This document shows positions 1 to 7,407 of a stretch of DNA of 14,689 bases, one piece after another. This DNA comes from Methanobacteriota archaeon. Lineage in GTDB: Archaea; Thermoplasmatota; Thermoplasmata; RBG-16-68-12. The number at the start of each line of letters is the position of its first letter. Position 1 is the first letter of the stretch. The translations under genes were made by a program, and so were the position numbers. The DNA is taken from NCBI GenBank assembly GCA_005878995.1, contig VBME01000155.1, forward strand, positions 1 to 14,689, in the 5' to 3' direction. The notes under the pieces were generated by a model. That model had not been told where the DNA came from. It saw only the letters and a list, made by a program, of their open reading frames with translations, and ran no database searches.

Positions 1-2
1 CC

Positions 3-428
3 GCCGCGACCGTCCTCCTGGGGAAGGGAGCGCATCGGGCAGCCGCGGAGCGGGCGAAGAACGCGATCGCGAGCGCCAGCATCGGAGTGTGCGCGAACGC
101 CGGCTGCTTCGAATTTGTCCAGGAGTGGGAAGGCGGGAGGATCGATTTTGCGGCGTACACGAAGAAACTCGCGGGATTCCTCGAACCGAAGGGCGTCGTC
201 AATACGAGCCAGTTCCGGAGAATGCTAAACGCGGTGTACGAATTCGGCGTGAATTGGAATGTGGTCGCGAGCCAAGCGGAACAAGCGCTCGCCGCCCGAA
301 CCGCGATCGAGGGCGCAGCGTGGTGCCTCCTCGCGTCCGTCTCGATTCGCGAGCTACTCGGTTCCCCGCCGAAGTTCCCAGCCCGCGAGTTCGCGGAAAT
401 CGTCGAACGAATCGTTCGCCGGATCTAG
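3..428 (+). CDS. Unidentified protein, C-terminal part only (5' end outside window)
   Basis: The reading frame is open from the left edge (first full codon at base 3) to the TAG at 426-428, giving 141 visible residues. A GTG at 87 could be read as a start, but the frame continues upstream with the same GC-rich third positions, so I treat the gene as cut by the window edge. I do not recognise the family. The visible part is Ala-rich and looks mostly helical. It has two close cysteines (VCANAGC) and an amphipathic C-terminal helix ending in IVERIVRRI. No membrane segment, signal peptide or nucleotide-binding motif is visible. It converges on thyX, with 27 bases between the two stop codons. Confidence 0.6.
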   Translation, partial: AATVLLGKGAHRAAAERAKNAIASASIGVCANAGCFEFVQEWEGGRIDFAAYTKKLAGFLEPKGVVNTSQFRRMLNAVYEFGVNWNVVASQAEQALAARTAIEGAAWCLLASVSIRELLGSPPKFPAREFAEIVERIVRRI

Positions 429-455
429 CTAGCTTGGGTAGGCTCGGGCAACCAT

Positions 456-1250
456 TTACACCTTCGACCGAAGCTTCGGTCGATAAGACTTCGTTCCATC
501 GGGGAGCTCGGTGGCGACGAAATCGCCGTAGAGGTACGGGTAATCCCGCATACAGATTTCCGCGATCTGGTCGAAGACCATCCGAATCTCGACTTCGGCC
601 GACGAGTCCGTGCGCATTTCGATGACCCAGCGAAGCGTTCGGTGGTTCGCGGTCCAGATAAGATTCGTCGCGATCCCGTCCGGCAGGATGCGTCGCAGCG
701 CTGAGGTCAGGCGCTTTTTCTGATCCATCGTCATCTGATCCCACGGAACCCGGTGCTCGAGGTCGCGATAGGCCTTTTCTGCCTCGTCGACGGCTTTTGC
801 CATCGCCTGGCGCTGGTCCTCGTCAAGTTCCTCCGGAATCCAGAACTTGATTTGTGGAGGACGCACATACCTCAAGGACTCCTGGCTGACCGCCGTCCCG
901 ACTCTGTGGCGAACGATTTCGTGAGAACAGACCCGGCTTACGCCCAACAAGGCGAATGAAACCTGAGAGTGTTCCATGATTGAACCGTCGCCGCGAACCA
1001 GGATATTCTTGAAGTACTCCGAGGGATCCTCCCGAATCCGCGTGACGTTCGGGTTCAGGCCCGGCTCGTAAGATTCGTAGCACACCCGCCCGGCGAACTC
1101 GATGAGGGTCTGCCCGTCCGTTCCATGGGACGCCACGAATCGGTCGCGGCCCGCGTCGCTCACGCCAATCGTTTCGAGCACCTCGCGGAGCGCCTCGGGG
1201 TTAACAACGGTCTCGCCAATCTTGACGACAACAGGCTTCACAGGTTTCAT
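456..1250 (-). CDS. thyX: Flavin-dependent thymidylate synthase ThyX
   Basis: ThyX methylates dUMP to dTMP in the cytosol, using methylenetetrahydrofolate, FAD and NADPH, and replaces ThyA. The 264 residues show the family landmarks in order: an FAD-contacting EHSQVSF (93-99), the signature starting RHR at 114-116 and ending SLRY at 125-128, and the C-terminal block LRWVIEMR...AEVEIR (206-223) that binds FAD and dUMP. The signature has eight residues between RHR and the Ser that aligns with the conserved one, where textbook members have seven. The protein is a little longer than the usual 220-250 residues, with an Asp/Glu/Lys-rich helical stretch at about 140-180. The ATG at 1248-1250 is preceded by GGTG with a five-base gap. 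No ThyA gene is seen in the window. Confidence 0.95.
   Translation of the reverse strand: MKPVKPVVVKIGETVVNPEALREVLETIGVSDAGRDRFVASHGTDGQTLIEFAGRVCYESYEPGLNPNVTRIREDPSEYFKNILVRGDGSIMEHSQVSFALLGVSRVCSHEIVRHRVGTAVSQESLRYVRPPQIKFWIPEELDEDQRQAMAKAVDEAEKAYRDLEHRVPWDQMTMDQKKRLTSALRRILPDGIATNLIWTANHRTLRWVIEMRTDSSAEVEIRMVFDQIAEICMRDYPYLYGDFVATELPDGTKSYRPKLRSKV
464..483. repeat. Perfect 20-base palindrome at the 3' end of thyX
   Basis: TCGACCGAAGCTTCGGTCGA is its own reverse complement. It lies inside the last codons of thyX (encoding YRPKLRSK) and 36 bases beyond the stop of the convergent gene. As RNA it could fold into an eight-pair hairpin with a four-base loop from either strand. There is no T-run after it. 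Confidence 0.6.
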
Positions 1251-1255
1251 GAACG

Positions 1256-1259
1256 CACC
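1256..1259 (-). promoter_or_regulatory. Ribosome binding site GGTG of thyX
   Basis: On the minus strand GGTG lies five bases before the thyX ATG. The same GGTGCG stretch at the same distance precedes the peroxiredoxin and dppC, so it probably pairs with the 3' end of 16S rRNA in this organism. Confidence 0.5.
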
Positions 1260-1355
1260 GCCTTCGGCGGATTACTCGGTCTTCCCACATCCGCGCCGCG
1301 AGAGCAACGCCACGAACCACATAAGGACTCTTCTGGGATAGCCGAATTCACCTGC

Positions 1356-1712
1356 TCAAAGCCACCGAAACAAGACCTTCCAGAATTCGGCCTTCTCGGG
1401 TTTCTTGACGCCCGCGAGGACGGTCTGAAGAACGTGTTTTTTCTGGGCGTCCACGTTTTCGTATCCGGCCGACATCGCGTCGTAGTGGGAGAGACGCTCG
1501 AGCGTCGTCTTCTCCACGAGAATCGCCTGACCCTCCCCGACGACTTCGTCCTTGAATTTGACCACGAGGCGGTTCCCGGGGATCAGGCTAATGCGGTCGT
1601 GTTCCTGCGGGGAGAGGTAGGTCTGGTAAACGTACTGCTTCCGGATCTTCTCCTCCGCTCCGGGATACACGATGACGATCGTCTTCGGCGGCGCTGCGTT
1701 GGGAGGGATCAT
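1356..1712 (-). CDS. Small ASCH/PUA-like domain protein
   Basis: This 118-residue soluble protein has the outline of an ASCH domain, a PUA-related beta-barrel usually linked to RNA binding. An N-terminal basic and aromatic stretch (KIRKQYVYQTYLSPQEHDR, 22-40) is followed by strands LVVKFKDEVVGEGQAILVE (49-67). Then comes a family-like segment SHYDAMSAGYENVDAQ (75-90), resembling the typical 'dA..eGf.s.eel' block. The C-terminus is a basic helix ending in FWKVLFRWL. The assignment rests on pattern only. The gene sits 48 bases after the peroxiredoxin stop and about 105 bases before thyX, all on one strand. The ATG at 1710-1712 has no clear ribosome binding site or TATA box, so it may be read from the peroxiredoxin transcript. 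Confidence 0.6.
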   Translation of the reverse strand: MIPPNAAPPKTIVIVYPGAEEKIRKQYVYQTYLSPQEHDRISLIPGNRLVVKFKDEVVGEGQAILVEKTTLERLSHYDAMSAGYENVDAQKKHVLQTVLAGVKKPEKAEFWKVLFRWL

Positions 1713-1760
1713 GGAAGACTGAGATTGCGAACGCGGTGTCGAAGATGAACCTTGCTCTGA

Positions 1761-2213
1761 TCAAAGCGCCGCGAGGACTTCATCCGTGTGTCCTTCCACC
1801 CGGACCCTCGGCCAGATTTTGGCGACCTTTCCGCGCTCGTCGATCAGGAACGTCGTGCGCTCGATCCCGAAGTATTCCCGACCGTAGAGATTCTTTTTCT
1901 TCCAGACGCCGTACGCACCGGTGACGCGCCCATCGTCGTCGCTGAGTAGCGGGAAATTGAGGTTGTACTTGTCCTTGAACTTCAGGTGGCTCTTCGAATC
2001 GTCGCGGCTAACGCCGAGGATCACGGCGCCCTTCGAGGTCACCCGGGCGAGGTTGTCCCGGAACGAGCAGGCTTCTTTCGTGCAACCCGGCGTGTCGTCC
2101 TTCGGGTAGAAGTAGAGGACGACCTTCCTTCCGCGGAACTCTTTCAACGACAGAACGCGCCCGTCGTCCGCCGGCAGGGCGAAGTCAGGCGCTGGATCAC
2201 CGACCGCAACCAT
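1761..2213 (-). CDS. bcp: Thiol peroxidase of the PrxQ/Bcp class
   Basis: A cytosolic peroxiredoxin that reduces hydrogen peroxide and alkyl hydroperoxides and is recycled by thioredoxin or a similar donor. All 150 residues fit the family length. The N-terminal [10 protein letters not shown] (5-14) and the strand [21 protein letters not shown] (31-51) hold the peroxidatic Cys44 in PxxxTPGC context. The resolving Cys49 is five residues later, the spacing typical of atypical two-Cys PrxQ proteins. The later [19 protein letters not shown] and [13 protein letters not shown] blocks are also typical. The ATG at 2211-2213 has GGTG five bases upstream. The gene is divergent from the KaiC-like gene and heads a - strand run ending in thyX. 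Confidence 0.95.
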   Translation of the reverse strand: MVAVGDPAPDFALPADDGRVLSLKEFRGRKVVLYFYPKDDTPGCTKEACSFRDNLARVTSKGAVILGVSRDDSKSHLKFKDKYNLNFPLLSDDDGRVTGAYGVWKKKNLYGREYFGIERTTFLIDERGKVAKIWPRVRVEGHTDEVLAAL

Positions 2214-2218
2214 CGTCG

Positions 2219-2222
2219 CACC
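2219..2222 (-). promoter_or_regulatory. Ribosome binding site GGTG of the peroxiredoxin gene
   Basis: On the minus strand the nine bases before the ATG are GGTGCGACG. They are identical to those before the TTG start of dppC, about 8.4 kb away. This supports both starts. Confidence 0.5.
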
Positions 2223-2245
2223 GCCTGAGTGCAGGCGTCCGCTCG

Positions 2246-2251
2246 ATTTAA
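2246..2251 (-). promoter_or_regulatory. Possible TATA element of the peroxiredoxin gene
   Basis: On the minus strand TTAAAT is an AT island in otherwise GC-rich DNA, about 35 bases before the ATG. A start site about 25 bases downstream would leave a short leader holding the GGTG. The BRE part is weak. Confidence 0.35.
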
Positions 2252-2343
2252 CGCCACCGTTGCGCCGTCGGTGCCTTGGCCAGGGGCGTTGTTGCCCATG
2301 TCTGTCCCAAATAGTATCAAGTCTGGTATTTCTCAGCGTATCC

Positions 2344-2353
2344 TTTATGTAAA
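2344..2353 (+). promoter_or_regulatory. Likely TATA element of the KaiC-like gene
   Basis: TTTATGTAAA is among the most AT-rich stretches in the 194-base divergent region. Its centre lies about 60 bases before the ATG at 2408. Transcription would start near 2374 and give a leader of about 35 bases. A second AT-rich patch (CAAATAGTATCAA, 2308-2320) lies upstream and could be a regulator site or an alternative promoter. Confidence 0.45.
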
Positions 2354-2407
2354 CGTACCCGGTTCGTTTTCGTCAGCCTCCCAGCCGAAGGTGCGAACGG
2401 GGACTCC

Positions 2408-5272
2408 ATGGCTCGCAAGGCGACTTCTCGAAAGCCGACAATCATCCCTCGGTCTCTGCTTCGGCCTGGTTCCGGAAGGTCGCGGGCGCCACGGTCAGAC
2501 CCATCCCAGGCCGAGTCCGCCACGCAGGGGCTCTTGCAGCTCGCGTTCGCCCGCCACGCCCACGGATACGGGTTCCTCGCGGCGGCGGCGTTCCTGTTGG
2601 ATGCGGTCCTCCTCCTGACCCTCGGAGGGCAAGCCCAAGTCCTGCCGCTGCCGCAAGGGATCCGCCTCGACATGGTGCTATGGATCTTGCCCGCCATGGC
2701 CGGGGCTCTCGCGTCATGGGACGCAGTCCGCTTGAAGCGCGAGCCGTATCGACTGCACTACGCGTCGGATCACTTCGCGGCGTCGACCGCCGGCATGGTC
2801 TTGTTCTTCTTCGTCGGCTTCGCCATCATCCTCCTGATGCGCCAATCGTTCCCACTGACGATCGTCCCTTGGATTTACCCATTATCCGTGGCCGGTGTCC
2901 CCCTTACCATCGTCTCGATGGGAATGACGTGGCAGGGCCTTGGTGCCCGCAAGGTGGGGAGCCTGGGGGCGGCCCTCATCATGCCGATCATGATGGTCCT
3001 CCTCGTCTTGGGCGGGGTCAAGGTCACGGACGTGAACGGCGTCCCGGACCAGAACGGGATTAGCCTGTTCATCGTCACGTTCCTCATCGGCGCCCTGACG
3101 TCCGAGATCGCGGGCTCGCTCCTCCACATCATCGCGTCGTCGACGAGTGTCTACCAGCGGGAGATCTTGAAGGCCGACAACACCAAGGTCGCGATGCTCC
3201 AACAGGACTACCAGAAGAAGCGGGAGGCGGTCGACTACAAGGAGCGGGCGCTCCGCGGCCGCGAGGCTCACCTGGAAGCCCTCCAGCAGGAGCTGGAAGA
3301 CCAAGCGAAGGAGCTGAAGACGAAGGTCACGGACGTGGCCACCCGCGAGACGTCGATCGAGAAGGCGATGAAGGACTTGCGGGACATCGACCGCAAGGTC
3401 GCGTCGACGCGGGCGGAGATCGAGGCCAAGGCGGAAGAAACCCGCCTCCGGGACGCGGACTTGGCAACCCTCAAGACGGAAAACGAGAAGGTGCGCCAGA
3501 CGCTGAACGCGCGGGAGTCGTCCCTCGCGGAGCGGGAGAAGGAGGTCAAACGGACCTCCATCGAGCTCACGTCCCAGGTGCGGGGAACGGAGTCGAAGGT
3601 CAAGTCGATCGAAGAGCGGGAGGCGCGGTTGCATGACCTCGAGAAGTCGTTCGATGACAAGCGGACCCAACTCCTGAAGCGAGAGAAAGACCTGGACCTC
3701 AAGGAATCCGAATTGCGATTAAGGGGGGAGCAGGTCGACGCGACCCACGGTGGCACGGATGCGTCGCGCATTCGGGAGCTGAAGGACTGGGAATCGAAGA
3801 TCCTGGCGAAGGAGAAAGAGGTCGCGAAAAAGGAAGTCGAGGTCAAGACCCTCGAGACCCGACTCCGCGACAAAAACGAGAATGCGACTCGCATCGAAAA
3901 GCAGTTAGGGGGTCAGCGGAAGTCGTTCGACGACCGGGAATCGGAGTTCGTCTCCCGCGAGAAGAAGATCTCGGATCAGGAGGCGGCGTTGCGCGAGCGG
4001 ACCGTCGAGATCGAGCGCCAGGCCTCGGCCGTCGAAGAGGCGCAACGAACCCTTGACGGCAAGACGAAAAAGTACGCGGAGCTGTTCAAGGACGCGAAGA
4101 TGAAAGAAGCCGCTGCCGGGTCGAGCGAGACCGAGACCAAGCGACAGAAGGAGACGCTCGACAGCCGGGAGCGGAAGCTCGTCGAGATGCAGGGCAACCT
4201 CCAAGCGGAAATCAAGCGGCTCAACGAGCAGAACCGGGGCCTCCTCGAGAAACAGAAGGAACTCGAGGAACGTGAGTCGGATCTCCATCTCCAATCCCTC
4301 GAGCTCGAGGGGAAGGCCCGGGAGGCGCGGACAGCCGCGCCGACACCGGGAATGAAAGACATGGGCCGCGAGGCACAGCTCGAAGAGTGGGAGCGTCGGT
4401 TGCGCGAGCGCGAGGAGGAATTCAAGCGGCGCTCGTACCAGAAGGAAAAGGAATTCGAGATGCGCGAGGGCGCCGTAAAGGCCCGCATCTCGACCGCCGC
4501 GGGCACAGCGGAGGCGGAAGAGGCCGTCGCAGTCGAGAAAAAGGCGGACCGCGTCAAGACCGGGACCCCGCGGTTGGACGATCTCCTGTATGGAGGCATC
4601 CCCTTCAACTCGAACGTCCTCTTCGTCGGTCCCGCGTTCGTCGGAAAGGAAGTCGCCCTCCTGAATTTCATCGCGGAGGGGCTGAGGAAAGGCATCCCCG
4701 CAATCATCATCACCACGACGAAACTGCCCATCGATATCGCGAAAGACATCGCGCCGATCCTCCCGACGTTCGTCGAGTATGATCAGCTCGGCCTCGTGCG
4801 GTGGATCGATTGCACGTCACCGATGGCCTCTGGCAAACCGGTGAAAGAGAAGAACGTCTGGCGGGTCAACGGCCCGACGGACTTCGACAACATCCAACAG
4901 ATCGTGAACCAACTCGACGAGGAGTTCAAGAAGAAATACGCCTACTTCCGGCTCGCGTTCCTGACCCTCAGCTCGGCGATCACGCAGACGGACGAAAGGG
5001 ATGCGATGAACTTCTTCCAGCGTCTCGTGAACCGGCTTCGGCAGACGAAAGCCGTGTCCGTGGTCGCCCTGGAGCGCGGGATGCACACGGACCAAACGCT
5101 CGAGGCCCTCGAACACATGGTCGACGGTGCGATCCACTTCAAGTCGGACAAGCAGAAGACGACGCTCCAGGTCGTCGGCCTCGGGGAAGTCCAGACCCAC
5201 GACTGGGTCCCTTACAAGTTCACGAACAAGGCGCTCATGATCGGCTCGTTCCAGCTCGAGCGAATCCGGTGA
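2408..5272 (+). CDS. Membrane protein with long coiled coil and C-terminal KaiC/RAD55-like domain
   Basis: The 954-residue protein has three parts. After a basic Ser/Arg-rich tail (1-35), about six hydrophobic helices lie near 53-72, 88-105, 126-145, 151-172, 182-203 and 217-244. A charged, almost aromatic-free coiled coil follows from about 250 to 690, with a Gly-containing break near 440-453. A RecA-fold domain of the KaiC/RAD55 type fills 715-954, opening with the family phrase TGTPRLDDLLYGGIP (718-732). The P-loop reads GPAFVGKE (741-748), with Glu where Ser or Thr should bind Mg-nucleotide. The Walker B strand reads LAFLTLSSAI (849-858), with no Asp. ATP hydrolysis is therefore doubtful. 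I infer a membrane-anchored rod carrying a sensor or scaffold head in the cytoplasm; its function is unknown. The gene stands alone, divergent from the peroxiredoxin and convergent with the permease gene. Confidence 0.85.
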   Translation: MARKATSRKPTIIPRSLLRPGSGRSRAPRSDPSQAESATQGLLQLAFARHAHGYGFLAAAAFLLDAVLLLTLGGQAQVLPLPQGIRLDMVLWILPAMAGALASWDAVRLKREPYRLHYASDHFAASTAGMVLFFFVGFAIILLMRQSFPLTIVPWIYPLSVAGVPLTIVSMGMTWQGLGARKVGSLGAALIMPIMMVLLVLGGVKVTDVNGVPDQNGISLFIVTFLIGALTSEIAGSLLHIIASSTSVYQREILKADNTKVAMLQQDYQKKREAVDYKERALRGREAHLEALQQELEDQAKELKTKVTDVATRETSIEKAMKDLRDIDRKVASTRAEIEAKAEETRLRDADLATLKTENEKVRQTLNARESSLAEREKEVKRTSIELTSQVRGTESKVKSIEEREARLHDLEKSFDDKRTQLLKREKDLDLKESELRLRGEQVDATHGGTDASRIRELKDWESKILAKEKEVAKKEVEVKTLETRLRDKNENATRIEKQLGGQRKSFDDRESEFVSREKKISDQEAALRERTVEIERQASAVEEAQRTLDGKTKKYAELFKDAKMKEAAAGSSETETKRQKETLDSRERKLVEMQGNLQAEIKRLNEQNRGLLEKQKELEERESDLHLQSLELEGKAREARTAAPTPGMKDMGREAQLEEWERRLREREEEFKRRSYQKEKEFEMREGAVKARISTAAGTAEAEEAVAVEKKADRVKTGTPRLDDLLYGGIPFNSNVLFVGPAFVGKEVALLNFIAEGLRKGIPAIIITTTKLPIDIAKDIAPILPTFVEYDQLGLVRWIDCTSPMASGKPVKEKNVWRVNGPTDFDNIQQIVNQLDEEFKKKYAYFRLAFLTLSSAITQTDERDAMNFFQRLVNRLRQTKAVSVVALERGMHTDQTLEALEHMVDGAIHFKSDKQKTTLQVVGLGEVQTHDWVPYKFTNKALMIGSFQLERIR

Positions 5273-5454
5273 GGGCGGGTCCCCGTCTGCCGGCATCGGA
5301 TTCGCGCCCGCCGGAGCCCGGGCCGAGGCCCAGCGAGGAGACAGATTGCCGTGGCGGAGCGGTTCAGGCGGGCGAGGATGCCGTCTGGCCCCATTCCCGT
5401 TGTTTCCGGTGACGCGCCTTGTCATCGGTCAGGTGGACGACCCAGTCGCCGTAA
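5273..5454. other. Convergent intergenic region, no gene seen
   Basis: This 182-base gap separates the stop codons of the KaiC-like gene and the EamA permease. It is GC-rich. The only hairpin I see is short (GGGC-CGAG-GCCC, 5320-5331), and it has no T-run after it on either strand. A tRNA-like D-arm motif near 5351-5368 does not extend to a full tRNA. No convincing terminator or RNA gene is visible. Confidence 0.5.
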
Positions 5455-6381
5455 TCACGACTCCCGCTTCTTGAGCTGCTGGGCAAGGACGACCCCGGCG
5501 ATGACCATCCCGCCGCCCCCAATCATGGCAAGAGTGACAGGTTCTCCGAGGATCGCAATCCCGCCCACGACCGCGACCAGCGTGCTCACATAGATGTACG
5601 CCCCGGCGGAGGCCGTCCGAAGTCGAGCGAGCGCGCGGAACCAGATCCCGTACCCAATGAACGTCGGAAGGATTCCGAGATAGAGGACCGGCATCCAACC
5701 GGAGAGACCCATCGTTCGGAGGTCGACGAGGAAAGCGGGACCGGTCGCGATCAGGAGGGGGACAAGAAGCGCCGTGCCGAGCAGGAGGGTCCAAGCGACG
5801 AAGGTGAACGGAGGGTACCGCCGGAGGTAGGACTTCCCGAGGACGGCGTACAGCGCCGAGAACACCGCGGGAGGGAGGACGGCGATCGCGCCTTCCGAGG
5901 CGCGAAACTGGAACGCGCTCTCGGGACGCGTGAACAAGATCATCACCGCGAGCCCGGCGAATGCGACCCCGATCCCGACGGATGGAAGCCGACCGACTCG
6001 CTCCTTCAAAAGCGGCACCGCAAGAATCGCGATGAATGCGGGCGCCGAGGCGATGATGAGGGCCGCCGTCCCCGCGGTGACGTTCGGGTCCGCCTCCCCG
6101 AGGTTCAAGAAGAGATGATAGCCCACAAATCCGAAAAAGGCGAGGACGACGAGCATCGGGAGGTCCTTCCTCTCGGGCGGCTTGCGAACCTGTCCCGTCG
6201 CGAGGAGGTACGCGACGAAGAGGACGTCCGCCACGGCGAACCGAAGGAAGGTGAGGGTGATCCACGACATGTACGCGAGGGCTTGCTTGATTGCGACGAA
6301 GGCGAGCCCCCAGAACAGGACGAGGAGAACCATCGAGCCGTGGACGGCCCAGTTCCGATCGAGCCGGTCTTGGACCGCCAC
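5455..6381 (-). CDS. DMT-superfamily permease with two EamA domains
   Basis: An inner-membrane exporter or permease of the drug/metabolite transporter superfamily, with 308 residues and about ten hydrophobic helices in two homologous halves. The first half (about 13-150) contains LFWGLAFVAIKQAL and ends with SAPAFIAILAVPLLKERVG (112-130), the usual helix 4-5 phrase. The second half (about 163-302) ends with the matching STLVAVVGGIAILGEPVT (266-283). The C-terminal tail is basic. The substrate cannot be told from sequence. The start is GTG at 6379-6381, about 25 bases downstream of the centre of a TATA-like TTTTTATC. The mRNA is therefore probably leaderless, which explains the missing ribosome binding site. 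A nearby ATG at 6381-6383 is out of frame. Confidence 0.9.
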   Translation of the reverse strand: MAVQDRLDRNWAVHGSMVLLVLFWGLAFVAIKQALAYMSWITLTFLRFAVADVLFVAYLLATGQVRKPPERKDLPMLVVLAFFGFVGYHLFLNLGEADPNVTAGTAALIIASAPAFIAILAVPLLKERVGRLPSVGIGVAFAGLAVMILFTRPESAFQFRASEGAIAVLPPAVFSALYAVLGKSYLRRYPPFTFVAWTLLLGTALLVPLLIATGPAFLVDLRTMGLSGWMPVLYLGILPTFIGYGIWFRALARLRTASAGAYIYVSTLVAVVGGIAILGEPVTLAMIGGGGMVIAGVVLAQQLKKRES

Positions 6382-6402
6382 ATCCGCAGAAGCTGGGGCC
6401 GC

Positions 6403-6410
6403 GATAAAAA
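6403..6410 (-). promoter_or_regulatory. TATA element of the EamA gene, leaderless spacing
   Basis: On the minus strand TTTTTATC is centred about 25 bases before the GTG start. That is the distance at which archaeal transcription begins, so the start codon would be at or within a base or two of the mRNA 5' end. It lies between the unknown gene's stop (6445) and the permease, suggesting separate transcription. Confidence 0.5.
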
Positions 6411-6444
6411 CATGAGCCCGGCGAACGCCGTGTTTGTCGTCGGG

Positions 6445-7368
6445 TCACAACAGGTACACGTTCGGAAACTCGGGTGCCTCGGCTTTGAAGAGGTTCGGCG
6501 CCTCCCCGACTCCGCCCCAGAGCCTCTTGCTCAATTCCAACTGACCGCGGTCGAGGAGCTCCGGATTGTACGAATACTGGATCCGCACGTAGTTCGTCGC
6601 GCCGACCGAGGTCTTGCGGTTCAGGAACTTCCCAAAGTCCTTCCAGCCCGCGGGCTGCCGGGAGAAGACATTGGCCATTTCGACCGCGAAACGCCCGCCG
6701 ATGAAGAACGCCTTCCACTCGTTCACGTTCCGCTCGTCGAGGCGGCCTTCCACCAGTTTCGCGACTCCGTCGGCGTAAGTGGGATTGATGTACTGACGGA
6801 ATGCCTCGAGATTGGCGAGCGCCTCCTCCAGGTTTCCGACATCTTCCGGATTCAAGACGGGTTTCGGGGGGGCGTTGTACCACGTCGCCTGGTATGGCGC
6901 GTACTTCGCGGCGCCAGCTTGGGCCTCCCACCGCGCGGCGGCCCGGTCCACGAGGAAATGAACCCGGGTGTGGGCGAGCAGGTAATCGAGCACGAGCGTC
7001 GTTTCGACTTTCTCCGCCACATCATCCACGTTTTGATCTGCGTACTTGCCGAGGTCCCGCCAGATGATCCGGTGGTATTCCTCCTTCAACGCGCGAAGCG
7101 CTCCTTCGCGAATGTAGATGCCCCACCGATCCGGCGCGAGCCGAAAGCTGACGTAGAACGCGACTGCCTCGGGTCCCATCTTGAGCATGTTCGGGAGGGT
7201 CGCAGGGTCCTTCGGCGACTGAACGCGGAACGCGGAGAGGTTCTCGGCGCTCAGTTCGAAGGGGCGAGCACCGTCCACCGCCGGCGTCGTCCCGTAGCCG
7301 GGGACACGGACCTTGTTCGGGTCGCAGAACTGGGGATACGAGGAAGCGAAGCTCGAGAGGTCCTCCAT
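6445..7368 (-). CDS. Unknown protein with zincin-like layout lacking the catalytic Glu
   Basis: I do not recognise a named family for this 307-residue protein. It has no signal peptide or membrane helix and is probably cytosolic. After an acidic N-terminal part comes WGIYIREGALRALKEEYHR (82-100). A hydrophobic helix then ends in LDYLLAHTRVHFLVD (127-141), and a Glu-rich helix NLEEALANLEAF follows at 179-190. His133, His137 and Glu181 or Glu182, about 44 residues apart, match the spacing of HExxH...E gluzincin-type metalloproteins. The position of the catalytic Glu is Thr134, so peptidase activity is unlikely or atypical. The C-terminal third is rich in Asn, Tyr and Arg. The gene lies 39 bases after dppF. 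The ATG at 7366-7368 has no ribosome binding site but a TATA-like palindrome about 27 bases upstream. Confidence 0.75.
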   Translation of the reverse strand: MEDLSSFASSYPQFCDPNKVRVPGYGTTPAVDGARPFELSAENLSAFRVQSPKDPATLPNMLKMGPEAVAFYVSFRLAPDRWGIYIREGALRALKEEYHRIIWRDLGKYADQNVDDVAEKVETTLVLDYLLAHTRVHFLVDRAAARWEAQAGAAKYAPYQATWYNAPPKPVLNPEDVGNLEEALANLEAFRQYINPTYADGVAKLVEGRLDERNVNEWKAFFIGGRFAVEMANVFSRQPAGWKDFGKFLNRKTSVGATNYVRIQYSYNPELLDRGQLELSKRLWGGVGEAPNLFKAEAPEFPNVYLL

Positions 7369-7390
7369 GGAAGTCTCGAACGGGGAGGGG

Positions 7391-7400
7391 GGCTTAAGCC
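7391..7400 (-). promoter_or_regulatory. Palindromic TATA-like site before the unknown gene
   Basis: GGCTTAAGCC is a perfect ten-base palindrome in the 39-base gap between dppF and the unknown gene. Its AT core is about 27 bases before the ATG, fitting a leaderless promoter. Its symmetry would also suit a small operator. Confidence 0.35.
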
Positions 7401-7407
7401 TTCGCGG

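Noticed and set aside
2882..3670. A long - strand open frame opposite the coiled coil
   Set aside because: Its Leu/Arg-rich translation is the complement of the Glu/Lys-rich coiled coil; no start signal or family similarity is seen.
5320..5331. A short GC hairpin as terminator of the KaiC-like gene
   Set aside because: It has only four pairs and no T-run; such stems are frequent by chance in this GC-rich DNA.
5351..5430. A tRNA-like stretch (TGGCGGAGCGGTTCAGGC) resembling the D-arm of a type II tRNA
   Set aside because: No matching acceptor strands, no anticodon stem and no TTCRANY T-loop follow at the right distance on either strand.
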